Part shown: piece by piece, positions 1-4,782 of the stretch | Layout: every line of letters begins with the position of its first letter | Numbering within the stretch: position 1 is the stretch's first letter | Assembly (NCBI GenBank): GCA_005883245.1 | Contig: VAXT01000067.1 | Location: forward strand, 1 to 5,575 | DNA from: Actinomycetota bacterium | GTDB taxonomy: Bacteria; Actinomycetota; Thermoleophilia; Gaiellales; Gaiellaceae | Direction: 5' to 3' | DNA: 5,575 bases | Notes under the pieces: model-generated | Seen by the model: only the letters and a program-made list of their open reading frames with translations | What the model was told of the DNA's origin: nothing | Databases searched by the model: none | Program-made: the position numbers and the translations under genes

Positions 1-1
1 T

Positions 2-730
2 CCCGACACGCAGGCGTGGACGCTCCCCGAGCCGGTCTCCGCCGAGCTCGCGATCCTTCGCACCCGGCTCCTGCCCAGCCTCGTCGAGGCGGCGCGCCGC
101 AACAGCGAGCTGGGCGCCGAGGACATCGCGCTGTTCGAGGTCGCGCGCGTCTACCTGCCCGGCCCCGCTCTGCCGGACGAGCAGACGCACGTGGCCGCGG
201 TCGTCGAGGGCGGCTGGCCGCGCGCGAAGGGGATCGTCGAGGCGCTCTACACCGCGCTGAAGGCCGAGCCCGTCTTCGAGCGGACGACCGATGAGCTGCT
301 CCACCCGGGCAAGGCGGCCTCGGTCGGCGCGGGGGTCGTCGGCGAGCTCCATCCGGGAGCGCTCGACGGGGTCTGGGGCGTCTTCGAGCTCGACCTCGCC
401 CAGCTCCTAGACGCGGCAACCGCGCTGCGCTACACCGACGTGATCACGTACCCGGCGGTCCGGCAGGACCTCGCCTTCGCGGTCGCCGACGACGTGGCGG
501 CCGGCGATCTCGTCTCAGCGGCACGGGAGGCCGCCGGCGACGAGCTCCGGACGATGCGGGCCTTCGACGTGTACCACGGAGACCAGGTGGGCGAGGGCCG
601 CAAGTCGATCGCCTTCGCCGTCACCTTCCAGTCCTCCGAGCGGACGCTCTCCGACGAGGATGCGGCCGCCCTGCGCGAGAAGATTGTGACCGCGCTCGCG
701 CAGCGGTTCGGCGCCGAGCTCAGGGCGTAG
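2..730 (+). CDS. pheT: Phenylalanine--tRNA ligase beta subunit, C-terminal part (5' end outside window)
   Basis: The beta subunit of the cytoplasmic alpha2-beta2 enzyme that charges tRNA-Phe. Only the last 242 residues are present; the frame is open from base 2 and ends with TAG at 728-730. The catalytic-like core is seen first (LRTRLLPSLVEAARRN, then DIALFEVARVY), followed by the family-typical LHPGKAASV...GELHP stretch. The last ~95 residues form the ferredoxin-fold anticodon-binding (FDX-ACB) domain: YPAVRQDLAF, FDVYHGDQVGEGRKSIAF and TFQSSERTLSDEDAAALREKI, ending in the usual GAELR. The N-terminal EMAP-like tRNA-binding, B3/4 and B5 domains lie upstream. pheS would be expected further left, but that is not visible. 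The 3' end overlaps the converging downstream gene by 11 bp, so no separate terminator fits between them. Confidence 0.97.
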   Translation, partial: PDTQAWTLPEPVSAELAILRTRLLPSLVEAARRNSELGAEDIALFEVARVYLPGPALPDEQTHVAAVVEGGWPRAKGIVEALYTALKAEPVFERTTDELLHPGKAASVGAGVVGELHPGALDGVWGVFELDLAQLLDAATALRYTDVITYPAVRQDLAFAVADDVAAGDLVSAAREAAGDELRTMRAFDVYHGDQVGEGRKSIAFAVTFQSSERTLSDEDAAALREKIVTALAQRFGAELRA

Positions 731-1136
731 CGTCGGAGAGCCGCTCAGCGGTCGCGAGCAGGATCTTGCGCTGGATCTCCGGCGAGCCGTCGAGCAGCTT
801 GCTGAAGTTCCGGCTCGTGATCACGAGCACCCGGACCGGCGAGGTCGCCTGCACGCTCGCCGTTCGCGGCTGTCCGGTCACGAGCGAGATCTCTCCGATG
901 AAGTCGCCCTCGTGAACGGTGTTCACGCGCTTGCCGTCCTTCAGCACGTCGGCGCTGCCCTCGACGATCACGAAAAACTCGCGCCCGCCCTTGCCCTCCC
1001 TCGTCAGCATGGCGCCGTCCTTGAGATCGAGCTCGTCCGCGATCGACGCGATCTGGCCCAGCTCCTTCTTGCTGCAGTGCTTGAAGAGCGGGATCCGCTT
1101 GATCAGCGCGACCTTGGCATCCTTCCGCAGCTGCAC
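720..1136 (-). CDS. Stand-alone cyclic-nucleotide-binding (CRP-like) domain protein
   Basis: A 138-aa soluble protein that is essentially one cNMP-binding domain (PF00027 type). The N-terminal helices (RKDAKVALIKRIPLFKHCSKKEL) lead into the beta roll. The phosphate-binding cassette is GEISLVTGQPRTAS, with E82 and R91 at the PKA-type spacing expected to contact ribose and phosphate. No helix-turn-helix, kinase or channel segment follows, so it is not a complete CRP-type regulator. It may sense cAMP/cGMP or act through a partner; ligand and partner are unknown. The GTG at 1136 is the chosen start. The frame also opens at a TTG at 1196, but that would add 20 non-conserved residues and overlap the ribosome-binding site of the divergent gene. 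No Shine-Dalgarno precedes the GTG, but a TANNNT element lies 7 nt upstream, which suggests a leaderless mRNA. The 3' end overlaps pheT by 11 bp. Confidence 0.87.
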   Translation of the reverse strand: MQLRKDAKVALIKRIPLFKHCSKKELGQIASIADELDLKDGAMLTREGKGGREFFVIVEGSADVLKDGKRVNTVHEGDFIGEISLVTGQPRTASVQATSPVRVLVITSRNFSKLLDGSPEIQRKILLATAERLSDATP

Positions 1137-1143
1137 CTGTGGG

Positions 1144-1149
1144 AGTCTA
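1144..1149 (-). promoter_or_regulatory. Putative -10 element of the cNMP-domain gene (leaderless)
   Basis: Read on the minus strand this is TAGACT, followed by 7 nt and then the GTG start at 1136. This is the spacing at which transcription would begin at the start codon, a common arrangement in actinobacteria. No good -35 hexamer is visible upstream. The assignment rests on the TANNNT match, its position and the missing Shine-Dalgarno. Confidence 0.4.
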
Positions 1150-1182
1150 AAGCGGCGCGACTGGGTAAGACGGTCGTGGTAG

Positions 1183-1190
1183 AAAGGAGG
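1183..1190 (+). promoter_or_regulatory. Strong Shine-Dalgarno of the first cupredoxin-like gene
   Basis: AAAGGAGG ends 5 nt before the ATG at 1196. It is a near-perfect anti-16S match and the strongest ribosome-binding site in the window. It fixes the start of the downstream secreted protein and argues against the longer form of the divergent cNMP-domain gene. Confidence 0.85.
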
Positions 1191-1195
1191 CGACA

Positions 1196-1561
1196 ATGTT
1201 GCGACCGCTACTAGCAGCGGCCCTCTTTGCGGTGCTCGCGATCCCGGTCTCGGCGAGCGGCAGTCCGATCGTCCCCCAACTGAGCGCGAACGTGACCGCG
1301 ACGTCGATCACGCTCGCCGGCGCAGACGGCAAGAGAGTCCGTGTTCTCCAGCCGAACACGTACCGCATCGTCGTCCACGACCGGACGGCGGCGCAGAACT
1401 TCCATCTCGTCGGCCCGGGCCTGAACACCAGGACGAAGGTCGCCGCCAAGACGACGGCGACGTGGCTGGTCCACCTGCAAGTCGGCTCGTACAGCTACCG
1501 TTCCGACCAGAACAAGCGGCTGCACGGGGCGTTCGTCGTTGCGGGCAGCCCCCCCGCGTAG
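1196..1561 (+). CDS. Secreted cupredoxin-fold protein lacking copper ligands
   Basis: A 121-aa exported protein. Residues 1-20 are a signal peptide (MLRP, a hydrophobic Leu/Ala stretch, then V-S-A with probable cleavage after A20). The remaining ~100 residues form one small beta-sandwich: YRIVVHDRTAAQNFHLVGPG, then a WLVHLQVGSYSYRSD strand pair, ending LHGAFVV. This matches the pattern of bacterial plastocyanin-like proteins (xHNFHLxGPG...YxxxCDxH...MxGxFxV), but the expected copper ligands are changed: Q67 for the first His, S103 for Cys, no second His, and L109 near the Met position. A type-1 copper site is therefore unlikely. The closest relative in the window is the second domain of the next gene (47 bp downstream, same strand), with which it shares QNFHL, VAAK, YRSD and RLHG. 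The two are probably co-transcribed. Its function may be structural or ligand binding at the cell surface. The fold call is by pattern and no structure is known. Confidence 0.87.
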   Translation: MLRPLLAAALFAVLAIPVSASGSPIVPQLSANVTATSITLAGADGKRVRVLQPNTYRIVVHDRTAAQNFHLVGPGLNTRTKVAAKTTATWLVHLQVGSYSYRSDQNKRLHGAFVVAGSPPA

Positions 1562-1608
1562 AAAACCGATTCGCGATCTCGGCCGTACGTAGGCCAAGAG
1601 AGGGTCTG

Positions 1609-2268
1609 ATGTCTCGAACGCTGCTCATCGGCATCGTGGCGGCTGCGGCCGTGTCCATTCCGGCGGCTGCGACCGGCTCGCCCAACGTGACGCTCACGGG
1701 CGTCGTCGGCCCGGGCTTCAGCATCTCGTTGAAGAACCCGAACGGCACGGGTGTGACCCATCTCGATCCCGGCACGTACGACATCTCGGTCACGGACAAC
1801 GCGATCGAGCACAACTTCCACCTCCGGGGGCCCGGGGTCGATCAGGCGACCGACATCGAGGGGACGGGGACGGTCACCTGGACGGTGACGATCACGGACG
1901 GGACGTACACGTTCGTGTGCGACGCGCATCCCGTGCAGATGAGGGGCAGCTTCACGGCCGGCAACGTGCCGCCTCCGCCGCCACCCGCGGGCAAGCTGAG
2001 CGGGAGGGTCACGTCCAAGGCGATCTCGCTCACGAACGGGGGCTCGAAGGTCCGGTCGCTCGTCGCGAAGAAGTACAAGATCACCGTCTCGGACACGTCG
2101 AAGACCCAGAACTTCCACCTCAAGGGCCCAGGGGTGAACAGGAAGACGGGCGTCGCCGCCAAGGCCAGGGCGATCTGGACCGTGACGCTCACGCCGGGCA
2201 AGTACACCTACCGCTCGGACAAGAGCCGCAGGCTGCACGGCACCTTCACGGTCAGGGCCGCCGGCTAG
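1609..2268 (+). CDS. Secreted two-domain cupredoxin: one copper domain and one ligand-less domain
   Basis: A 219-aa exported protein. The ATG at 1609 follows GAGAGGG by 4 nt and begins a signal peptide (residues 1-21, cleavage after A-A-A). The frame is open further upstream, but that stretch overlaps the previous gene and lacks domain similarity. Domain 1 (about 25-118) has a full plastocyanin/azurin-type ligand set: H68 in EHNFHL, then C104, H107 and M111 in CDAHPVQM. It should bind a type-1 copper and carry electrons or buffer copper outside the membrane. A proline linker (P121-P126) joins domain 2 (about 129-216). Domain 2 keeps the fold pattern but has Q167 for His, S203 for Cys, S206 for the second His and L209 near the Met position, with one residue deleted. 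Domain 2 closely resembles the whole preceding protein. No oxidase, reductase or copper transporter lies in the window to name its redox partner. Its stop codon overlaps that of the converging membrane gene. Confidence 0.9.
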   Translation: MSRTLLIGIVAAAAVSIPAAATGSPNVTLTGVVGPGFSISLKNPNGTGVTHLDPGTYDISVTDNAIEHNFHLRGPGVDQATDIEGTGTVTWTVTITDGTYTFVCDAHPVQMRGSFTAGNVPPPPPPAGKLSGRVTSKAISLTNGGSKVRSLVAKKYKITVSDTSKTQNFHLKGPGVNRKTGVAAKARAIWTVTLTPGKYTYRSDKSRRLHGTFTVRAAG

Positions 2269-3116
2269 CGCGGGTCGCGGCGCCGCTCGAGCTCGCTGTT
2301 CAACTCGGCGCCGAACAGCACCGCCCACGCGCTGTAGTTGAGCCAGAGCAGGAGCACGATGCCGCCTGCGAGCGATCCGTACGTCCTCGAGTACGAGCTC
2401 GAGAACGACGTGTAGAGCGCGAACAGGCCGGACAGGCCGAGCCACATCAGGCTTCCGACGAGCGAGCCCGTGCTGATCCAGCGCCAGCGCCGCACCGCGT
2501 GGTCCGGCCCGAGGTAGTAGATGAACGCGAACAGGAGGAGGACGACCGTGAACGCGATCGGCCAGCGCGCGAGGTCCCAGAACCACGTGAACGCGTTGCC
2601 GAAGTTCGCCCGCGCCGCGATTGCATCGCCGAGCTTCCCGCCGAGCACGATCAGGAGCATGATCCCGGCGAGGACGGTCGCAGAGGCGAGCAGGAGGACG
2701 AGCGAGATCAGCCTCACCTTCCAGAGCGGCCGTGTCTCGTCCCGGTCGTACGCACGGTTCACGGCCTTCACGACGGAGCTCATCGCCCCGCTCCCCGCCC
2801 AGAGGGCGCCGAAGATGCCGAGGGAGAGGAGGAGGACCGAGCCGTTCCCGGTGTCGCGCTGCAGCTGCTGGATGATGCTCGTCACCGACTCGGGCGCCAC
2901 CGGGTCGAGGAAGTCCTGGAGCGCCCCGAAGGCGCCGATCAGGTCGAGGAACGCGATCAGGAAGATCATCGCCGGGAAGAAGGCGAGCAGCGAGCTGTAC
3001 GCGATCTCTTGTGAGAGCCCCATGCAGTCGTCCGCCAGGAACTCCTTGCCGCTCGACTTGAAGGCTCCGAGCCAGGCGCGGAGGCCCAGACGTTCCGCTT
3101 CAGTTGCGGTCGACAA
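2265..3116 (-). CDS. YihY/virulence factor BrkB family integral membrane protein
   Basis: A 283-aa polytopic inner-membrane protein of the BrkB/YihY family (PF03631), once misnamed ribonuclease BN. There are about six membrane segments: roughly residues 40-60, 93-115, 135-160, 185-205, 215-235 and 250-270. Family marks are the amphipathic start (KEFLADDCMGLSQEIAYSSL), AFFPAMIFL, the VNRAYDRDETRPLWKVR loop after segment 2, and YGSLAGGIVLLLWLNYSAWAVLFGAEL near the end. The length is normal for the family. The transported substrate or activity of the family is not settled. The start is a TTG at 3116 with only a weak GGGCGG upstream; no ATG or GTG lies in a better place before the first segment. 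It follows the DUF3618 gene by 25 bp and is probably the last gene of the leftward operon. Confidence 0.92.
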   Translation of the reverse strand: MSTATEAERLGLRAWLGAFKSSGKEFLADDCMGLSQEIAYSSLLAFFPAMIFLIAFLDLIGAFGALQDFLDPVAPESVTSIIQQLQRDTGNGSVLLLSLGIFGALWAGSGAMSSVVKAVNRAYDRDETRPLWKVRLISLVLLLASATVLAGIMLLIVLGGKLGDAIAARANFGNAFTWFWDLARWPIAFTVVLLLFAFIYYLGPDHAVRRWRWISTGSLVGSLMWLGLSGLFALYTSFSSSYSRTYGSLAGGIVLLLWLNYSAWAVLFGAELNSELERRRDPR

Positions 3117-3141
3117 AGGAGAACCGCCCGAAGCGAGCCTT

Positions 3142-3387
3142 CTACGTGCTCTCGCGGTGCCGGCCGATCATCCGCATCGTGGCGCCGATCCCGCCCGCGA
3201 CGACGAAGCCGGCGGCGAGCGCTCCCGCGGCGATCACGGGGAGCTTGGCGCGGACCTTCGCCCCGATGTTCGTTGCCTCGCGGATCTCGTCCCGGAGGTG
3301 GTCGACGGCGCCCGCGAGCTGTTCGCGCTCGGTCTCGATCTCGAGCCGTACCTGGTCGGGCGTTCGATTGTTCGTGCTAGTCGCCAT
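3142..3387 (-). CDS. DUF3618 domain protein, single-pass membrane protein
   Basis: An 81-aa protein with the DUF3618 (PF12277) pattern: RTPDQVRLEIETEREQLAGAVDHLRDEI (residues 8-35), a charged helix likely to form a coiled coil. A short amphipathic stretch follows, then one transmembrane segment (about 50-70, with an Ala/Gly-rich AAGALAAGFVVAGG face) and a short basic tail (RMIGRHR). The N-terminus is probably cytoplasmic because the tail end carries few residues. The family is widespread in actinobacteria next to holin-like genes, but its role is unknown. The ATG at 3387 lies within the last codons of the Holin-X gene (11-bp overlap) and has no strong Shine-Dalgarno, so translation is probably coupled to it. 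Confidence 0.87.
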   Translation of the reverse strand: MATSTNNRTPDQVRLEIETEREQLAGAVDHLRDEIREATNIGAKVRAKLPVIAAGALAAGFVVAGGIGATMRMIGRHREST

Positions 3388-3778
3388 CGGACTTGATCGC
3401 CTCCGTCGTGAGCCTGGCCTCCTGGATCGCCTGCTCCGGGATCGGGGGCGTCCCCTTCTGGATGCGGTTGACCGCGATCAGCCCGAGGACCGCGGCGACC
3501 AGGAACAGGCCGAGCGAGACGATCAGGATCGCGAGCCAGGTCGACATCGCCGTCGCGAGGCCCGCGGCGATCGTCGCGAAGAGGAAGCCGATGCCGTAGA
3601 GGGCGAAGATCCCGGCGCCGACGGCCAGGCCGATGCCCAGTCCGAGGTTCGTGACCTTCTTCTTCAGCTCCAGCTGCGCCAGCTCGAGCTCGAGCCGGAA
3701 CAGCGAGCTCGCGTGCTCCGCTACCAGGCGGGCGGTCGCGCCGAGGCCCGAGTTCGTCTCAGTCGTCCGGGGTTGCAT
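3377..3778 (-). CDS. Actinobacterial Holin-X (phage holin superfamily III-like) membrane protein
   Basis: A 133-aa protein matching the Holin-X pattern (PF07332). The N-terminal amphipathic helix carries ARLVAEHASSLFRLELELAQ and LELKKKV (residues 16-42), followed by two transmembrane hairpin segments (about 46-76 and 80-103) and a Pro/Gln-containing cytoplasmic tail (GTPPIPEQAIQEARLTTEAIKSDGD). Despite the name there is no endolysin or other phage gene nearby. In actinobacteria these proteins are usually chromosomal envelope proteins, so a lysis role is not supported. The ATG at 3778 has a GGAAG about 4 nt upstream. The frame extends upstream as low-complexity Arg/Ser/Ala sequence, which was excluded. 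It overlaps the upstream gene by 20 bp and the downstream DUF3618 gene by 11 bp. Confidence 0.9.
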   Translation of the reverse strand: MQPRTTETNSGLGATARLVAEHASSLFRLELELAQLELKKKVTNLGLGIGLAVGAGIFALYGIGFLFATIAAGLATAMSTWLAILIVSLGLFLVAAVLGLIAVNRIQKGTPPIPEQAIQEARLTTEAIKSDGD

Positions 3779-4112
3779 CGTTCTTCCAGTCGATGATCTT
3801 CGCCAGGACGATGCCCGCGGCGAAGGCGAGGCCGATGAAGAGGAGCGGGCTGGGCCCGCTGCCGCTGCCGGGACGCTTCGGCTTGGCGCCGGTCGGCGCG
3901 ACTGAGCCGTGGCCGGGCTTCTGGTTCTTCGGCGCACGCCCTTTCGCGCGGGCCTTGATCAGGCTCGGCTTGAGCTTGCGCAGGAACTCGGCGTCGTCGG
4001 CCAGCGGTTGCGCGAACTTGGCGGCGAGGCCTCCTTCGCCGGCAGCCGTGTCGGCCATCTGCTGCAGCTGGTCGGCCGCGCGGTCCACCAGTTGATCCGC
4101 CTTCGCCGTCAT
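3759..4112 (-). CDS. Small tail-anchored membrane protein of unknown function with basic linker
   Basis: A 117-aa protein not assigned to a named family. Three parts can be seen: an acidic/Gln-rich helical N-terminus (residues 1-47, ADQLVDRAADQLQQMADTAA, then FAQPLADDAEFLRKL); a long strongly basic, Gly/Pro-rich linker (about 48-88, many Lys/Arg including KARAKGRAPKNQKPG); and one C-terminal transmembrane helix (about 89-107, ending LAKIIDWK) with a short acidic tail. The most likely topology is cytoplasmic N-terminus with a tail anchor. The linker could bind membrane phospholipid or nucleic acid, which is inference only. The ATG at 4112 shares ATGA with the stop of the preceding 42-aa gene, and GAGG stands just upstream. 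The longer frame to 4220 is rejected because it covers that small gene. Confidence 0.8.
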   Translation of the reverse strand: MTAKADQLVDRAADQLQQMADTAAGEGGLAAKFAQPLADDAEFLRKLKPSLIKARAKGRAPKNQKPGHGSVAPTGAKPKRPGSGSGPSPLLFIGLAFAAGIVLAKIIDWKNDATPDD

Positions 4113-4237
4113 TTCCTCACCGGCGGTTCCTCGCCGGTCGCGACGCGCCAGATCGTCGACGCAGTCTTGCGTGCCGCGAGCGTCGCGGCGGCCGCGAGCG
4201 AGGCGTAGAGGCCGGTCCACATCAGCCTGCGCAGCAT
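4109..4237 (-). CDS. 42-aa single-pass membrane microprotein ending in WRVATGEEPP-type tail
   Basis: A small reading frame of 43 codons, ATG at 4237 to TGA at 4109. The product begins MLRRLMWTGLY, has an Ala-rich membrane segment (about residues 6-24) with RK at its end, then STIWRVATGEEPPVRK. Three points support a real gene. The TGA overlaps the next ATG as ATGA, typical of translational coupling. The tail resembles the end of DUF4235-type actinobacterial membrane proteins (helix, then a V-W/W-R...(S/T)GE(D/E) segment). A promoter-like TACGCT stands 7 nt before the ATG. It is the first gene of the leftward five-gene membrane operon and diverges from argR. The function is unknown, and the DUF4235 likeness is a recollection of pattern rather than a search result. 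Confidence 0.72.
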   Translation of the reverse strand: MLRRLMWTGLYASLAAAATLAARKTASTIWRVATGEEPPVRK

Positions 4238-4244
4238 CGATGCA

Positions 4245-4250
4245 AGCGTA
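4245..4250 (-). promoter_or_regulatory. Putative -10 element of the five-gene membrane operon
   Basis: TACGCT on the minus strand, 7 nt before the ATG at 4237. No clear Shine-Dalgarno exists, so the message may be leaderless, with the same geometry as the cNMP-domain gene. No convincing -35 was found in the GC-rich stretch upstream. Confidence 0.35.
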
Positions 4251-4285
4251 CCGCGAAGCGGGGAACGCGAAACGCCCGAGAGCGC

Positions 4286-4299
4286 CGCATATTTATTCT
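4286..4299 (+). promoter_or_regulatory. ARG-box-like operator / AT-rich argR promoter core
   Basis: CGCATATTTATTCT matches the ARG-box consensus TGAATWWWWATTCA at 11 of 14 positions: all four W positions and 7 of 10 defined ones. It stands 7-20 bp upstream of the argR ATG and is the only AT-rich patch in the divergent intergenic region, so it also contains the probable -10 region (CATATT/TATTTA). ArgR bound here would block its own promoter, the usual autoregulation. Part of the match may simply reflect the -10 sequence. Confidence 0.5.
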
Positions 4300-4305
4300 C
4301 CTCCT

Positions 4306-4782
4306 ATGCAGCGGGAGCCGCGTCCACTGGAGAAGGAGGAGCGCCAGAGGCTGATCACGAGCATCGTCACCCGCCGGCGCGTGGGGACGCAGAACGAGCT
4401 CCTCGACGCGCTGGCCCGCGCGGGGTGCCGAGTGACCCAGGCGACGATCTCCCGCGACATCCGCGAGCTGGGCCTCGACAAGACGCACGACGTGCTCGGC
4501 CGCCCCCGCTACGTGGCGCCGCAGGCCGTGCGGAGCGTCGATCCCCGGGATGCGCTGGCAGGCGTGCTCTCGCAGTTCGGGCGCCGCGTGGAGGCTGCTC
4601 AGAACATCGTCGTCGTCCAGACCGAGCTCGGCTCCGCGCCCGCGGTGGCGCGCGCTCTCGACCGGCTCGAGCACCCGCGCATCGTGGGCACGATCGCGGG
4701 CGACGACACGTGCGTGGCGATCGCCCGCAACAACCGGGACGCCGTCGCGCTCGCCCGGGATCTCGCCGAGCTCGTCGGTTAG
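4306..4782 (+). CDS. argR: Arginine repressor ArgR
   Basis: A 158-aa arginine-responsive transcription regulator of normal family length. The N-terminal winged helix domain (about 8-70) contains RQRLITSIVTRRRVGTQNEL and the recognition helix VTQATISRDIRELGL (43-57). The C-terminal oligomerisation and arginine-binding domain (about 82-158) has LGSAPAVARALDRLEHPRIV and the hallmark GTIAGDDT (128-135), whose Asp pair contacts L-arginine in the hexamer. The ATG at 4306 fits the family N-terminus. No Shine-Dalgarno is visible (CTCCTCCT precedes it), and the transcript leader is probably very short. The frame is open upstream to 4171 without similarity. No arginine biosynthesis gene is in the window, so here argR is separate from any arg operon. 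It diverges from the membrane operon with 68 bp between the starts. Confidence 0.95.
   Translation: MQREPRPLEKEERQRLITSIVTRRRVGTQNELLDALARAGCRVTQATISRDIRELGLDKTHDVLGRPRYVAPQAVRSVDPRDALAGVLSQFGRRVEAAQNIVVVQTELGSAPAVARALDRLEHPRIVGTIAGDDTCVAIARNNRDAVALARDLAELVG

Noticed and set aside
1134..1196. Longer cNMP-domain protein starting from TTG at 1196
   Set aside because: The extra 20 residues are not like the family N-terminus and would overlap the strong AAAGGAGG of the divergent gene. The GTG at 1136 fits better.
1581..1595. GGCC...GGCC inverted repeat between the two cupredoxin genes
   Set aside because: Only a 4-bp stem with a 7-nt loop and no T run, so too weak to call a terminator or attenuator.
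1495..2586. 363-codon open frame on the minus strand
   Set aside because: Extremely Arg/Ala/Pro/His-rich product with no domain, antisense to two well-supported genes. It is a GC-rich shadow frame.
1917..3014. 365-codon open frame on the plus strand
   Set aside because: Low-complexity Arg/Glu/Gln/His product running across the cupredoxin end and antisense to the YihY-family gene. No signal or family pattern.
2521..3396. 291-codon open frame on the plus strand
   Set aside because: Lies opposite the membrane genes; Arg/Ser/Ala-rich without domain, and no ribosome site.
3377..3778. Prophage remnant suggested by the holin-like gene
   Set aside because: No endolysin, integrase, structural or attachment sequences nearby. 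Holin-X proteins are common chromosomal genes in actinobacteria and the gene sits in a non-phage operon.
4113..4220. N-terminal extension of the tail-anchored protein to 4220
   Set aside because: It overlaps the 42-aa gene in another frame. The ATGA junction and the sequence of the small protein favour the start at 4112.
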